NCBI GenBank assembly: GCA_964399035.1
Contig: CAYNPH010000009.1
Span: 62,001-126,000, forward strand
Source: WAOL01 sp964399035
GTDB lineage: Archaea; Thermoproteota; Thermoprotei_A; Sulfolobales; NBVN01
Direction: 5' to 3'
Length of the DNA stretch: 64,000 nt
Each line of letters opens with the position of its first letter. Within the stretch, counting starts at the first letter, position 1. This document shows, piece after piece, positions 51,720 to 60,475 of the stretch. The notes under the pieces are model-generated. The model was not told where the DNA came from. It made no database searches and saw only the letters and a program-made list of their open reading frames with translations. Position numbers and translations under genes: made by a program.

Positions 51720-52607
51720 TTGCAAAGCGTGAGCGATGAAGAGAAACTCTTACAGCAAATAGACGAGCTACGGAGACAAATAAAGCACCTTAAAGAGCAG
51801 AGAGCCGAAGTAGCTTCAAGAATAAGGGAGCTAAAAGCCGAGAGGAGAGAGTTAATAGAGAGAATAAAGGGTTACAGGAGCGAGCTACAGAAGCTCCGTG
51901 AAACACTCAATGGACTTAAGGAGGAGCGCCAAGACCTAATAAGCCAGAGACGTGAGTTAATTAAGAGAATTAGACAAGTTAAGTCCGAATTATTCGCTAA
52001 GAAATCCGCATTAAGTAATGCTCGAAGCACCAACGTAACCATAGGGAAGATTAGAAGTAAGATCGACAGGCTTGAATGGAGGATAATCACAGAATCGCTC
52101 CCACTCGAGGAGGAAAACCGCATAATAAAGGAGATCGCTCGCCTAGAGGCGCTACTTGAAAAAGCCCTTGAAGCACGAAGAATGTACGAAGAATGTAAGG
52201 AACTCAGAGCAGAGTTGAAGAGTTTAATGATAGAGCTGAATGACATAAATAAGAAAATCAATGACCTTTCAGAGAAAATAAACAGTATACGAAGTCGCAT
52301 AGGGGCATTAAAAGAAGACGTAAATAATCTCCAACAAGAAATAGATAGAAAAAGTAAAGAAATCATGGATAACGCACAGAGGTTAGCGGAGATAACAGAA
52401 CAGCTTAATGAAGTCATACCTAAGTACCGTGAGGCTCAGAGCAAGCTACGTGAAATTAGGCTAGGTAGGAAGAAAGCTATGGAAGAAGCAATACTAAGTA
52501 AGAAACGTGAGGAGGCTGAACGAAAACTCAGAGAAGGAAAAAGATTAACCATAGAGGATCTAAAGGTTCTCTATGGCTTAGGGAACGAAGAAAAATCAAA
52601 TACATAG
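51720..52607 (+). CDS. Long coiled-coil protein (COG1340-like)
   Basis: A 295-residue protein, almost entirely heptad-patterned helix (for example LRRQIKHLKEQRAEVASRI and INDLSEKINSIRSRIG), with a short C-terminal globular tail (RLTIEDLKVLYGL). Archaea have such uncharacterised coiled-coil proteins grouped as COG1340. Start TTG 51720. It lies 29 bases after the acyl-CoA synthetase gene on the same strand. The high charge means sequence similarity alone is a weak guide. Confidence 0.7.
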   Translation: MQSVSDEEKLLQQIDELRRQIKHLKEQRAEVASRIRELKAERRELIERIKGYRSELQKLRETLNGLKEERQDLISQRRELIKRIRQVKSELFAKKSALSNARSTNVTIGKIRSKIDRLEWRIITESLPLEEENRIIKEIARLEALLEKALEARRMYEECKELRAELKSLMIELNDINKKINDLSEKINSIRSRIGALKEDVNNLQQEIDRKSKEIMDNAQRLAEITEQLNEVIPKYREAQSKLREIRLGRKKAMEEAILSKKREEAERKLREGKRLTIEDLKVLYGLGNEEKSNT

Positions 52608-52762
52608 TTATTTATCCTTAAAAGCCATAAACTATTGGCAATAATTGATTAAGGAGCATTGTGGTGATTATAGGTTAATATAATTCTCAACATATAATAC
52701 ATGCGTGATTAAGGTTAATTAGTGATATTGATGAACCTTGATTTAGAACGGAGGCTTAGAGA

Positions 52763-53839
52763 GTGAGCGAGGAGCGTACCTTAGTGCTGGCAATAGATTT
52801 CGACGATGATTTAGGACGTGTTGGTATTAAAACTCCTATTGTAGGTTATAAGGAAGTTCTTGCAGCTGCGGAAAAATACGCGTTAGCTAGGCCTCAGGAC
52901 GCGGACCTTAACACGATATTCACTGCTCTAAAGGTTTACAGAGATTTAAAAAGTGAAGGTCACAATGTTGAGATAGCTTTAGTTGCCGGGCACGAGAAAG
53001 GAGGTGCTAGAGCCGGGCTTAAACTTAAGGAACGCTTAGAAAGCATCGTTAAGCACCTCGGAATTACGTCAGCGGTCGTTGTTGTCGATAGTGCTGAGGA
53101 TGAATCGGTGATGCCTATAGTTGAGTCTATAGTTAAGGTCGTAGCTGTTGAGAAGGTTGTTGTTGAGCAGTTAAGAGGGGTTGAGGAAACCTACGTTTTG
53201 TTGGGGCGATACATTAAGAAAGCCCTTGAGGAGACACGCTTTGCTAAGTTCTTCCTTGGGGTTCCTGGGTTATTAATACTTACATACGTGCTGGTTGCTA
53301 ATAGCCCCTACAGCAAATACGCATCAGCACTAACCTTAACTATCTTGGGCCTAATCTTTGTAGCTAAAGGATTCGGGATAAGCGCCGGTATTTCAAAGTG
53401 GTGGAGGGCCTCTCCAATAACGAAGCTTTCCCTGATGCTCACTATGGTTTCACTGAGCTTAACCGCTGTTATAACCTACACAACACTGTACTCTAGAGGA
53501 TTTGCCTTTGATATAATCTCAATAGCTGTCTACATAAATAATATAGTCCCTTACGCCGTAGTGTCAGTAATTCCCTTGATTGCTGGGAGAATTGCCTTCA
53601 GAATACTCAAGAGATCCTTCAAGGTATGGAGGGAAATCATGGCACTAGCGATACTGGCAATAATATATCAATTCTTCACCAACATGGCTAGGATTATTCT
53701 GGCGTCCGGAACCAGCAACCTGAGTGAGATAATGAGATTACTCAACGAGAACTATCTTATCCAGACGTTAATACTGTACATAGGGATAATAATGACGGTA
53801 TCCGTAACCATGTACGCCATAGAGAAAGAGCTAGTGTGA
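52763..53839 (+). CDS. DUF373 family membrane protein
   Basis: A 358-residue protein of the archaeal COG2237/DUF373 family. Residues 1-140 form a soluble domain beginning LVLAIDFDDDLGRVGIKTPI (DxDxDD-like acidic cluster) and containing VEIALVAGHEKGG; from about residue 155 there are about six membrane helices (FFLGVPGLLILTYVLVA and others). Function unknown; the Asp-rich opening could bind a metal. Start GTG 52763 with CGGAGG upstream. Confidence 0.85.
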   Translation: MSEERTLVLAIDFDDDLGRVGIKTPIVGYKEVLAAAEKYALARPQDADLNTIFTALKVYRDLKSEGHNVEIALVAGHEKGGARAGLKLKERLESIVKHLGITSAVVVVDSAEDESVMPIVESIVKVVAVEKVVVEQLRGVEETYVLLGRYIKKALEETRFAKFFLGVPGLLILTYVLVANSPYSKYASALTLTILGLIFVAKGFGISAGISKWWRASPITKLSLMLTMVSLSLTAVITYTTLYSRGFAFDIISIAVYINNIVPYAVVSVIPLIAGRIAFRILKRSFKVWREIMALAILAIIYQFFTNMARIILASGTSNLSEIMRLLNENYLIQTLILYIGIIMTVSVTMYAIEKELV

Positions 53840-53854
53840 TTACCACTCATTCAC

Positions 53855-54703
53855 TCACTTCCCAAAACGTCGTTCCCTTCTCTGGTACGACCTTATCGCT
53901 CTCCAGAGGTCTATCTTCCTGAACTCGGGCCAGTACGCTTCACAGAAATACAGTTCACTGTAGGCTATCTGCCACAAGAGGAAATTGCTGACACGTAACT
54001 CGCCGGAGGTTCTGATAACTAAGTCGGGCTCGTCAAGCCCGTTCAGCTTCAGGTGCGACGTTGAAAGGTATTTTCTGAAGACTTCCTCAGTTATTTCTTC
54101 AGGCTTAACCTTACCTTTTAGGATATCCTCGGCTAATAGCCGAACGGCTGATACTATTTCTTGGCGCCCACCATAGCAGAGGGCCACGTTTAGGTATCTC
54201 TCATTGTAGTGCTTACTACGTTCTTCAATCACCTTTATTTTCTCACGAATGTTTGGAGGTATGATATCTAGTCTCCCGATGAATTTTACCCTTATTTTCC
54301 TCTCATCAATCACTCCCTCCTCAAGCATCTCACTTATGCCCCGCTCGAGTAACGAAAGTAAGTGTTCCCGTTCTCTTTTTGATCTCTTAGTACAGTTCTC
54401 ATATGACATAGCATATATCGTGACGGCCTTCACACCGAGATCCCATAACCAGTCCAGCACCTCCTTTAATCGCTCATAACCATATTCATGACCCTCTATA
54501 GGGTCAAATCCTAAGAAGCGGGCCCATCTCCTGTTTCCGTCAGGTATTATCGCTACGTGCCTAGGTATGGGACCGCCAGATATTTGTGACCATAACCAAA
54601 GCTCATATAACTTATACACAGGCCTCAAGAGCGGATCAACGACACGCTGAAGCCTTCTCAGCACCCTTGCTACTACTTCCTTTCTCTTCCCTGTACTCGT
54701 CAT
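53855..54703 (-). CDS. uppS: cis-Prenyltransferase (polyprenyl diphosphate synthase)
   Basis: Makes the long-chain polyprenyl diphosphate used as lipid carrier in glycosylation. Motifs: HVAIIPDGNRRWAR (about 50), YAMSYENCTKRSKRERE (about 99), CYGGRQEIV (about 173) and the C-terminal DLVIRTSGELRVSNF (about 228-242). 282 residues. Carrier lipids of this type are the donors for enzymes such as the GT39-like protein at 27.3 kb. Start ATG 54703 lies very close to a TATA-like palindrome, so the transcript is probably nearly leaderless. Confidence 0.95.
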   Translation of the reverse strand: MTSTGKRKEVVARVLRRLQRVVDPLLRPVYKLYELWLWSQISGGPIPRHVAIIPDGNRRWARFLGFDPIEGHEYGYERLKEVLDWLWDLGVKAVTIYAMSYENCTKRSKREREHLLSLLERGISEMLEEGVIDERKIRVKFIGRLDIIPPNIREKIKVIEERSKHYNERYLNVALCYGGRQEIVSAVRLLAEDILKGKVKPEEITEEVFRKYLSTSHLKLNGLDEPDLVIRTSGELRVSNFLLWQIAYSELYFCEAYWPEFRKIDLWRAIRSYQRRERRFGK

Positions 54704-54723
54704 GCTCTCGTAGGTCTTTCCCG

Positions 54724-54737
54724 TTAAAAGCTTTTAA
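54724..54737. promoter_or_regulatory. Palindromic TATA-like element between uppS and rps8e
   Basis: TTAAAAGCTTTTAA is a perfect 14-base palindrome placed 20 bases from the uppS start (minus strand) and 34 bases from the rps8e start (plus strand). One element could serve as TATA box in both directions. Confidence 0.4.
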
Positions 54738-54771
54738 GGGATATCGTCCACAAAGCTCTGGGCTGGAGTCA

Positions 54772-55170
54772 ATGGGCATCTACCAAGGAAAGGATCTCCG
54801 GAAAATAACGGGCGGCAGGAGGAGACCTCATAGGAAGAACAGAAAGTATGAGTTAGGTCGATTCCCCACATTAACTATGGTTAGTACCAAGGAGAAGGTT
54901 GTCACAATCAGAGTGCGTGGAGGAAACGTGAAGATCAGGCTAAAGAGGGCGAAGTATGCGAATGTTATTGACCCTGAAACAGGGGAAGCGAAGAAGGCAG
55001 AGATTCTGAGGGTCGTGGAGACCCCCGCTAACCGTGAGTATGCTCGGAGAAGCATAATTACTAAGGGTGCCATCATAGAGACTTCAGAGGGACTTGCTAA
55101 GGTGACTTCAAGACCTGGACAGGATGGTGTGGTTAACGCCGTCCTTTTAAAGGAGGAAGCTGAGGCCTAA
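54772..55170 (+). CDS. rps8e: Ribosomal protein S8e
   Basis: A 132-residue small-subunit protein specific to archaea and eukaryotes. It begins MGIYQGKDLRKITGGRRRPH and contains RKNRKYELGRFPT, VRVRGGN-type strand VRGGNVKIRL and ANREYARRSIITKGAIIET, all standard for S8e. ATG 54772 is preceded by GGAG; the open frame extending to 54586 overlaps the opposite uppS gene and is not coding. Confidence 0.96.
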   Translation: MGIYQGKDLRKITGGRRRPHRKNRKYELGRFPTLTMVSTKEKVVTIRVRGGNVKIRLKRAKYANVIDPETGEAKKAEILRVVETPANREYARRSIITKGAIIETSEGLAKVTSRPGQDGVVNAVLLKEEAEA

Positions 55171-55314
55171 GTACATAGGCCTACTGTTTAAAATTCAGTA
55201 ATCTTGCTACTTGTAGTTAGCTTCATCATGTACTACTTACGTTAAGGAAACGGCTTAGACCAGCGTAAACTCTTATTGAGCATGTTACCCTAATTGGATT
55301 ATGTGGGGAAATAC

Positions 55315-55614
55315 ATGGCTATAAAGGACATAATAATTTGGCCTGAGTATCTGGACGCTAGACTCTCTAGAAAAGCTGGGAGGCGTATCCCGAAATCAAT
55401 GGCGATACACCCTCTACGTAAAGAGGACATATTACTTGCTTGTAAATCGATAGGTGTGTCCTGCGAAATAGAGGAGGGGAAGTATTACCCTAGACTGTGG
55501 CATTCGTCTTATGGTTTTAGAATAATAGTGCGTATAGACGAAAACCGAGGAGTTAGCAAGGAAGCACTCATACGCATGCTTGCTGAGGCACTTAGTAAGG
55601 TTAAGGGCTGTTGA
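55315..55614 (+). CDS. srp19: Signal recognition particle protein SRP19
   Basis: A 99-residue RNA-binding protein that prepares SRP RNA for SRP54. It begins MAIKDIIIWPEYLDARLSRK and contains GRRIPKSMAI and YYPRLWHSSYGFRIIVRI, clear SRP19 landmarks. ATG 55315 has GTGGGGA upstream; ATG/ATT positions further up give non-homologous residues. The SRP RNA itself is not in the window. Confidence 0.95.
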   Translation: MAIKDIIIWPEYLDARLSRKAGRRIPKSMAIHPLRKEDILLACKSIGVSCEIEEGKYYPRLWHSSYGFRIIVRIDENRGVSKEALIRMLAEALSKVKGC

Positions 55615-55625
55615 TTTATTTATTA

Positions 55626-55651
55626 GTACCTCGGTAATACCGAGTAGGTAC
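55626..55651 (+). terminator. Hairpin after srp19
   Basis: GTACCT (55626-55631) pairs with AGGTAC (55646-55651) and CGGT with ACCG inside, a 26-base near-perfect hairpin only 12 bases after the srp19 stop. It is not followed by a T-run, so a role in 3' end stability rather than intrinsic termination is possible. Confidence 0.35.
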
Positions 55652-55704
55652 TACTCTGTAGCTGTAACGTCTTGAGAAAATACGTTATCCTTAAATTTGT
55701 CCTT

Positions 55705-55726
55705 CTTAAGGTATTACCACCTTAAG
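55705..55726. promoter_or_regulatory. Inverted repeat upstream of gar1-tfb
   Basis: CTTAAGG (55705-55711) and CCTTAAG (55720-55726) are perfect arms with an eight-base spacer, directly upstream of a TATA-like TATTTATC (55727-55734). The position overlaps the expected TFB recognition element, so a protein bound here could control the gar1-tfb operon. Confidence 0.4.
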
Positions 55727-55762
55727 TATTTATCCCACATAGTTTTTGGAAGGGGATAGAGG

Positions 55763-56023
55763 CTGATTAAGCTCGGTTATTTTATACATAAGACACCGAC
55801 AGGGAGATTGCTCGTCAAGATGACCACCATGAAGCCACCGCGGATAGGTAGCATTGTTATTGATTCTGGGGGACGCGAAGTCGGAATACTCGTGGATATA
55901 ATAGGTCCCGTTAGGGGTCCATACGCCGTAGTCAGACCCTTAAGAGAGGGTGTTGAGGTGGATCCTCATAGTGTTTTGTTCGTTAAACCTAAACCAAAAC
56001 GTCGTAGGAGGGTTAGGAAATGA
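55763..56023 (+). CDS. gar1: H/ACA RNP protein Gar1
   Basis: Gar1 binds the pseudouridine synthase Cbf5 in H/ACA guide RNPs. The core matches the family: LGYFIHKTPTGRLLVK, IGSIVIDSGGREVGILVDI, GPVRGPYAVVRPL and a basic tail KPKPKRRRRVRK. The homologous N-terminus starts upstream of the first ATG, GTG or TTG: in-frame codons back to TAG 55757-55759 are AGG, CTG 55763, ATT 55766. TTG 55808 would delete the conserved first strand. CTG (or ATT) is therefore the likely start, with GGAAGGGG seven bases before CTG. Its stop overlaps tfb by four bases. Confidence 0.85.
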   Translation: MIKLGYFIHKTPTGRLLVKMTTMKPPRIGSIVIDSGGREVGILVDIIGPVRGPYAVVRPLREGVEVDPHSVLFVKPKPKRRRRVRK

Positions 56024-56898
56024 TTGAGGAATTCAAATCTAGATGTCCTTCAGGTGATATAATATACGATGAGTCCAGGGGAGAAGTAATATGCGCTGAG
56101 ACGGGGGAGGTGCTCGCAGAGCATATCGTCGACCTCCAGCCTGAATGGCGGGCCTTTAGCTACGAAGATTCCCTAGCACGTGAACGCGTCGGTGCCCCAA
56201 TGACCGAGAAAGTGCATGACCGCGGTCTTCACTCAGTAATAGATCAGAAGTCACAACAGGGTAGGAAGCTCGAAAGATTAAACAGAAGAATACGTGCATC
56301 CGGGAAAATGCGGCGCCTAGTCCGGGCATTACGCTTAATGAATAGTGTAATAGGGAGCTTGAATTTACCCAACGCAGCGGAACTCCGTGAGGAGGCAGGA
56401 AACATCATACGTAAATTGCATGCGGCAGGTCTGATAAAGAAGAAGAACATGCGTGCGATGGTCGCCGCATCGATAGTAATAGCCACTAGGAACCTCAACA
56501 CCCCTGTCGAGCAGGCTGAGATCGCTAGGAGATGCATGGTAACGTTCCAGGATCTATGGAATGCCGAAATGAAAATCAGGCGCGACTCAGATAGCGTGAT
56601 CAGGGTGAAGCCACTAGATCCCAGAAGGTACGTCGAGTCTATGGCCAACAAACTTAAGCTTTCACACCACACCACAATGCTTGCGTGGAAGATAATCACC
56701 ATAGCTAAGCGCGATGGTTTAACCTCAGGGAAGGGGCCAAAAGGTGTTGCTGCAGCCTCACTCTATATAGCGTCAATACTCCTAGATGAAAGAAAGACGC
56801 AAAAGGAGGTTTCTAGGAAAGTAGACGTCTCCGAGGTAACCATACGTAACCGGTACCGCGACCTAATAGACAACCTCCTCATAGTGGTCGATATCTAA
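56020..56898 (+). CDS. tfb: Transcription initiation factor TFB
   Basis: Recruits RNA polymerase to TBP-bound promoters. The 292 residues include a zinc-ribbon-like N-terminus with only two Cys (RCPSGD and VICAETGE, residues 8-32), the B-reader region with PEWRAFSYED and the GAPMTEKVHDRGL motif, and two cyclin repeats (about 85-175 and 185-290, the latter with AAASLYIASILLDERKTQKE and VSEVTIRNRY). A two-Cys ribbon also occurs in Sulfolobus TFB1, so this is likely normal for crenarchaea. Start ATG 56020 overlaps the gar1 stop. Confidence 0.95.
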   Translation: MIEEFKSRCPSGDIIYDESRGEVICAETGEVLAEHIVDLQPEWRAFSYEDSLARERVGAPMTEKVHDRGLHSVIDQKSQQGRKLERLNRRIRASGKMRRLVRALRLMNSVIGSLNLPNAAELREEAGNIIRKLHAAGLIKKKNMRAMVAASIVIATRNLNTPVEQAEIARRCMVTFQDLWNAEMKIRRDSDSVIRVKPLDPRRYVESMANKLKLSHHTTMLAWKIITIAKRDGLTSGKGPKGVAAASLYIASILLDERKTQKEVSRKVDVSEVTIRNRYRDLIDNLLIVVDI

Positions 56899-57011
56899 TT
56901 TTCTAGAAACAAAAGGTCCACAGTACTTTCGTTGTCAACCCGCAACCGTGTGATGATCTCAATATTAACATTAATTTTCTTCTAAAGCTTGCTACCTACA
57001 TTATAGGGGCG

Positions 57012-58235
57012 ATGGTGATGGGCTTGCAAGAGTTAATCATCATTAGGGAAGGAAAGGCGTTGCTGAAGGTACCTAACCCTGAAAAGTACCGCAGAAGCGA
57101 CGGAGTGTATGAACCCTCGTGGGCTCCTGTTTTCTATAATCCCAAGCAGGTACTTAACAGGGACCTATCCATACTTGCACTTAATGTGCTTACTGCATTA
57201 TCTGGTTTTAGCGACCTCCGAATTCTTGATGCTTTAGCTGGAAGCGGCGTTAGAGCCCTTAGGTATTATCTAGAAGTTCCTAACGTATCGTTAGCCATAG
57301 CTAACGACATAGATATGAATGCATTTACTGTAATAAAGGAGAACATCAAGCTGAATAGTGCTGAGTCTGTTGTTAAGGCCTGTAAACTCGACGCCAATGC
57401 CCTAATGTACCTTTGGAAATCCTTGGGGAGAACGTTTGAGTTCATTGACATAGACCCGTTTGGATCCCCAGCACCTTTCGTTAGATCATCACTTTGGTGT
57501 GTACGAAGAAACGGTGCCGTTGGCTACACCGCCACCGATACCGCGCCCTTGAGTGGCGTTAAGTGGGTTGCTGGCTCAAGGAAGTACGATGTTAGATTAA
57601 TTAAAACCGATATCCCCCACGAGGTGGGGTTACGTGTACTGCTGGGGTATATCTGCAGACGCGCAGCTGAAATCGACAGATACATCGAACCCCTGATAAC
57701 GTTCGCAAAGCACCACTATTTCAGGACGATCGTCCAGGTAAGGAAGGGCGCTAGTAAAGCATCCGAGGTCTTGGATAAGTGCTTAGGGTACCTAGCGTAT
57801 TGCAGAAAGTGTTACTATAGAGAAGTGGTATCGATCAACGACATTCCCCATAATCCTCTATGTCCGTCCTGTGGAGAGCGGCTAGTAACTGTAGGTCCAT
57901 TATGGACATGTAACTTGTTTCATGAGGACTTCCTAGGTCATATGTTAAATCTCGTTAAGAGTTCTGAATACGAATATCTCCCTACCCAGCGGGACTCCCG
58001 CAAGTTACTAGAGTTGCTGATTGCGGAATCCCAAGTTAATGGTTTAACTTATAATGTGTCGTCTCCTGCGAGGATTAGGAAGATAGATATGCCGCCTACT
58101 ACCGCCGTTATTGAATGCTTGAAGTCACGCGGGTTGAAGGCCTCACGGACACACCTCGGTGGGCAATTCATAAGAACTAACGCGTCATGGATGAACTTTG
58201 CTGAGTGCGTGGCTAATGGCTACCATTCTCAATAA
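57012..58235 (+). CDS. trm1: tRNA (guanine-26 N2/N2,N2)-dimethyltransferase
   Basis: Methylates G26 in tRNA. The 407-residue protein has the Trm1 signature FYNPKQVLNRDLSILAL (about 36), the SAM site LDALAGSGVRALRYY (about 73), IDIDPFGSPAPFVRSS (about 145), and a Cys4 zinc site CRKCYYRE...CPSCGE (about 262-284). Possible starts are ATG 57012, GTG 57015 and ATG 57018. The last 23 bases overlap the convergent TFE-beta gene. Confidence 0.94.
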   Translation: MVMGLQELIIIREGKALLKVPNPEKYRRSDGVYEPSWAPVFYNPKQVLNRDLSILALNVLTALSGFSDLRILDALAGSGVRALRYYLEVPNVSLAIANDIDMNAFTVIKENIKLNSAESVVKACKLDANALMYLWKSLGRTFEFIDIDPFGSPAPFVRSSLWCVRRNGAVGYTATDTAPLSGVKWVAGSRKYDVRLIKTDIPHEVGLRVLLGYICRRAAEIDRYIEPLITFAKHHYFRTIVQVRKGASKASEVLDKCLGYLAYCRKCYYREVVSINDIPHNPLCPSCGERLVTVGPLWTCNLFHEDFLGHMLNLVKSSEYEYLPTQRDSRKLLELLIAESQVNGLTYNVSSPARIRKIDMPPTTAVIECLKSRGLKASRTHLGGQFIRTNASWMNFAECVANGYHSQ

Positions 58236-58584
58236 AATGCGACAGGAAGAGACACTTGTACGGGTTATAATATCCGCCCATTCCGCATCTCAGCAATTCT
58301 CTGCAAGTAAAGCATGGGATGTACATTACTGGGTTTAACTTAACGACTATGCTCAGCTTTGCTGACTTTACTGGGCTGTATATTAACTTGTAGGTCCTGC
58401 GCCCTTTGAATGTTACAGGCTCCCTCTTTATGAGTCCCTTACGAACAAGTCCTAGCACTATCTTGGTTCCTTCCCTGTTGTCTATACCAAGCATTGACCA
58501 AAGAGTACTCTGTATTACACCACCTTCCTTCTCTGTCTTGCTCTTTATTATCTCCAGTATCTTCGACTCTAGTGAGACTTCCAT
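58213..58584 (-). CDS. tfe2: TFE beta subunit (RPC39/RPC34-like, winged helix plus Fe-S cluster)
   Basis: A 123-residue protein: an N-terminal winged helix (STLWSMLGIDNREGTKIVL, LVRKGLIKRE) followed by a short linker and a cysteine set C-x2-C-x5-C-x10-C (CFTC, then C and C, residues about 92-113). This combination is diagnostic of archaeal TFE-beta, the 4Fe-4S partner of TFE-alpha that helps open promoters. It lies near tfb, though convergent with trm1. Start ATG 58584. Confidence 0.8.
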   Translation of the reverse strand: MEVSLESKILEIIKSKTEKEGGVIQSTLWSMLGIDNREGTKIVLGLVRKGLIKREPVTFKGRRTYKLIYSPVKSAKLSIVVKLNPVMYIPCFTCRELLRCGMGGYYNPYKCLFLSHFIENGSH

Positions 58585-58676
58585 TACCGTAACCCCACCC
58601 TCACCTTGATAAACTCTGTTCTGACGCTAATATAGGTTAATCAGGTTATGATGCCATAGCTTGGTATTATTGTACT

Positions 58677-59228
58677 TCATTTTTTCTTTTTAACACTATT
58701 TGCAATAATATCCGCTATTAAGTTGGGTAATTCTACCCTATTATCTTCGGTTACCCAGAAGAGCCTATGCTCGCCCTTCACTAGGTTACCTATGTTGCTA
58801 GCTAATCTTCTATGCAGGACTATTAAGGCAATAACCTGAGGGTTCTTCAAAATTCTCTCCATACATCTTCTTAGCTTAGCTAGTTTAAGTTCCATAGGAC
58901 CGACCTCGTCTATCCCAACAACGTCTGCTGCACGCAAAGCTACGTCAATAGCTTTACACCCTACGGTCACCGCATCCTCTAAGACGCAGTACTTACCAAC
59001 CTTTGCAACGCAAACACCGGGTAGGTTAGGTCCGGATACTCTCGCGAGAGGTGAGCACTCCCCGCTTAGTATGTCAATGATATCAAACCCCACTCTTACG
59101 CCTCCCCTTCTGATCTCAGGACATACGAAGCCCCCAACTGTAATACCCTTATCTCTCAGCAATTCTATGGTCTTGCTAAAGACCGTGGTTTTACCTACGC
59201 CAGGTCGCCCAGTAATTATTACCTTCAT
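58677..59228 (-). CDS. THEP1-family nucleoside triphosphatase
   Basis: A 183-residue P-loop NTPase of the THEP1/NTPase_1 family: Walker A TGRPGVGKTTVF (residues 6-17), VGGFVCPEIRRGGVRVGFDI (about 31), Walker B VVGIDEVGPMELK (about 103) and IALIVLHRR. The bacterial and human members hydrolyse NTPs slowly; the biological role is unknown. Start ATG 59228. Confidence 0.9.
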   Translation of the reverse strand: MKVIITGRPGVGKTTVFSKTIELLRDKGITVGGFVCPEIRRGGVRVGFDIIDILSGECSPLARVSGPNLPGVCVAKVGKYCVLEDAVTVGCKAIDVALRAADVVGIDEVGPMELKLAKLRRCMERILKNPQVIALIVLHRRLASNIGNLVKGEHRLFWVTEDNRVELPNLIADIIANSVKKKK

Positions 59229-59319
59229 CGGCTATCAGTCCCTGCGAGTAATTACTCTAGCATAAGTTAATTTGGGTTTACGCATGGTAAATGTTGAGAG
59301 TTACCTTAAGTATAAGGTT

Positions 59320-60288
59320 TCACTCTAATTTCTCAATGCTGACTTTGTTTAGGTTAACGTAGGGGGATATCTCGTCCTTAACCAAAGACTCATTTTCTCG
59401 TGAAGCGATAACGCTCACACTAGCCTTGAGTTCTCTCTGCACAACATCAACTAATTTAACGCATTCCACGGTTTTCCTGACGACATCCTTGAGCGTGTTC
59501 CTGCTTGGTGGTGTGGCGTCGACCACAACCTGTATCTCCTCTCCTGATACTATGTAGTCGGGAGCTGACTTACGTATGTCGTACACCTCTCCCCATTCTC
59601 TCAAGCGTTGTTCTAGTCGTGGATTGCTTAGTGCCTTACGTAGACATAACCCTAATTCACGTATTCGTTCCTGGATATCCTTAGCTATTATGTCAAAACT
59701 TATTGATTCTACGACGTCCTCGCCTACCACACTCACTAGTTTCTCGGCATTCTCAACCGTCACCATTCCTCCTTCTTTCTTGTATTTGAAGACCGTGCGT
59801 CTAGAGATGCTTGTAAGGTATGATAACTCACTAATGCTCATCATTCTCCTCCGCATTGCTTCGTTGAGCTTTTCTCTATTTACCGACAGATACAGCTCGC
59901 CCTTCTTGTAAAGGGCTATCAGCTCCGTTGGCTTGAGGTACATGTTCTCCAATGTCCTTTCATTCATTACATACACGCCGCTCCTCTCATATACGATATT
60001 ATCGTAGAGCTCTGGATCATCGGATATTACCACTGGGACTGAGTCCAGCGCTAACGACGCTTTTAACATGTCGTGTGCTTCGTCCTTGCTTACGCTCGCG
60101 CCTGTCTTAACCCTAATTATCACGTCGGCAACGTCACCACCAACTGCTATGAGGTCTATGGACCTCTCTCTGTAGCTTGATGGAAAACGTAGTATTGTAT
60201 ATCTCTTCCCTGTGATTTCTAGAATATTAACTACCCTCTCCAGCAACATCCTCAGCTTTTTCCTTCGGTTTCTTGACTCCCCGCTCAT
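59320..60288 (-). CDS. COG1395-type HTH regulator
   Basis: A 322-residue archaeal predicted transcription regulator. Residues about 1-125 form an alpha-beta domain (ERSIDLIAVGGDVADVIIRV, VPVVISDDPELYDN) resembling a nuclease-like or Mrr-type fold, residues about 145-205 a lambda-repressor-type HTH (MSISELSYLTSISRRTVFKYKK), and the C-terminal part (about 225-322) another alpha-beta unit with VVVDATPPSRNTLKDVV. The whole arrangement fits the archaeal COG1395 family. Upstream is a 187-base AT-rich gap with a repeated TTATGTTTAG. Confidence 0.8.
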   Translation of the reverse strand: MSGESRNRRKKLRMLLERVVNILEITGKRYTILRFPSSYRERSIDLIAVGGDVADVIIRVKTGASVSKDEAHDMLKASLALDSVPVVISDDPELYDNIVYERSGVYVMNERTLENMYLKPTELIALYKKGELYLSVNREKLNEAMRRRMMSISELSYLTSISRRTVFKYKKEGGMVTVENAEKLVSVVGEDVVESISFDIIAKDIQERIRELGLCLRKALSNPRLEQRLREWGEVYDIRKSAPDYIVSGEEIQVVVDATPPSRNTLKDVVRKTVECVKLVDVVQRELKASVSVIASRENESLVKDEISPYVNLNKVSIEKLE

Positions 60289-60475
60289 TGTCGCACTAAT
60301 AATTTATTATGTTATAAGCGTAAAAAGAAATTCCCTGACCTTAAGGAACACCTACGCGCACATATTATCTTGCTTGATGATCTCTAACTTGGAAAGTGGA
60401 GTATCGGGAGTTATGTTTAGTTTATGTTTAGTTATTATAAAATATAGTTAAAATAAAACGTTAGATGGGTTCATC

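Noticed and set aside
54586..54771. N-terminal extension of rps8e
   Set aside because: It overlaps uppS on the other strand, and S8e proteins start at MGIYQGKD.
56020..56130. TFB with a 'broken' zinc ribbon as a novelty
   Set aside because: Only two Cys are present, but Sulfolobus TFB1 shows the same CP..D and C.ETG form, so it is probably the crenarchaeal norm.
60289..60475. C/D RNA in the gap upstream of the COG1395 regulator
   Set aside because: TTGATGA is present but no CTGA follows at guide distance.
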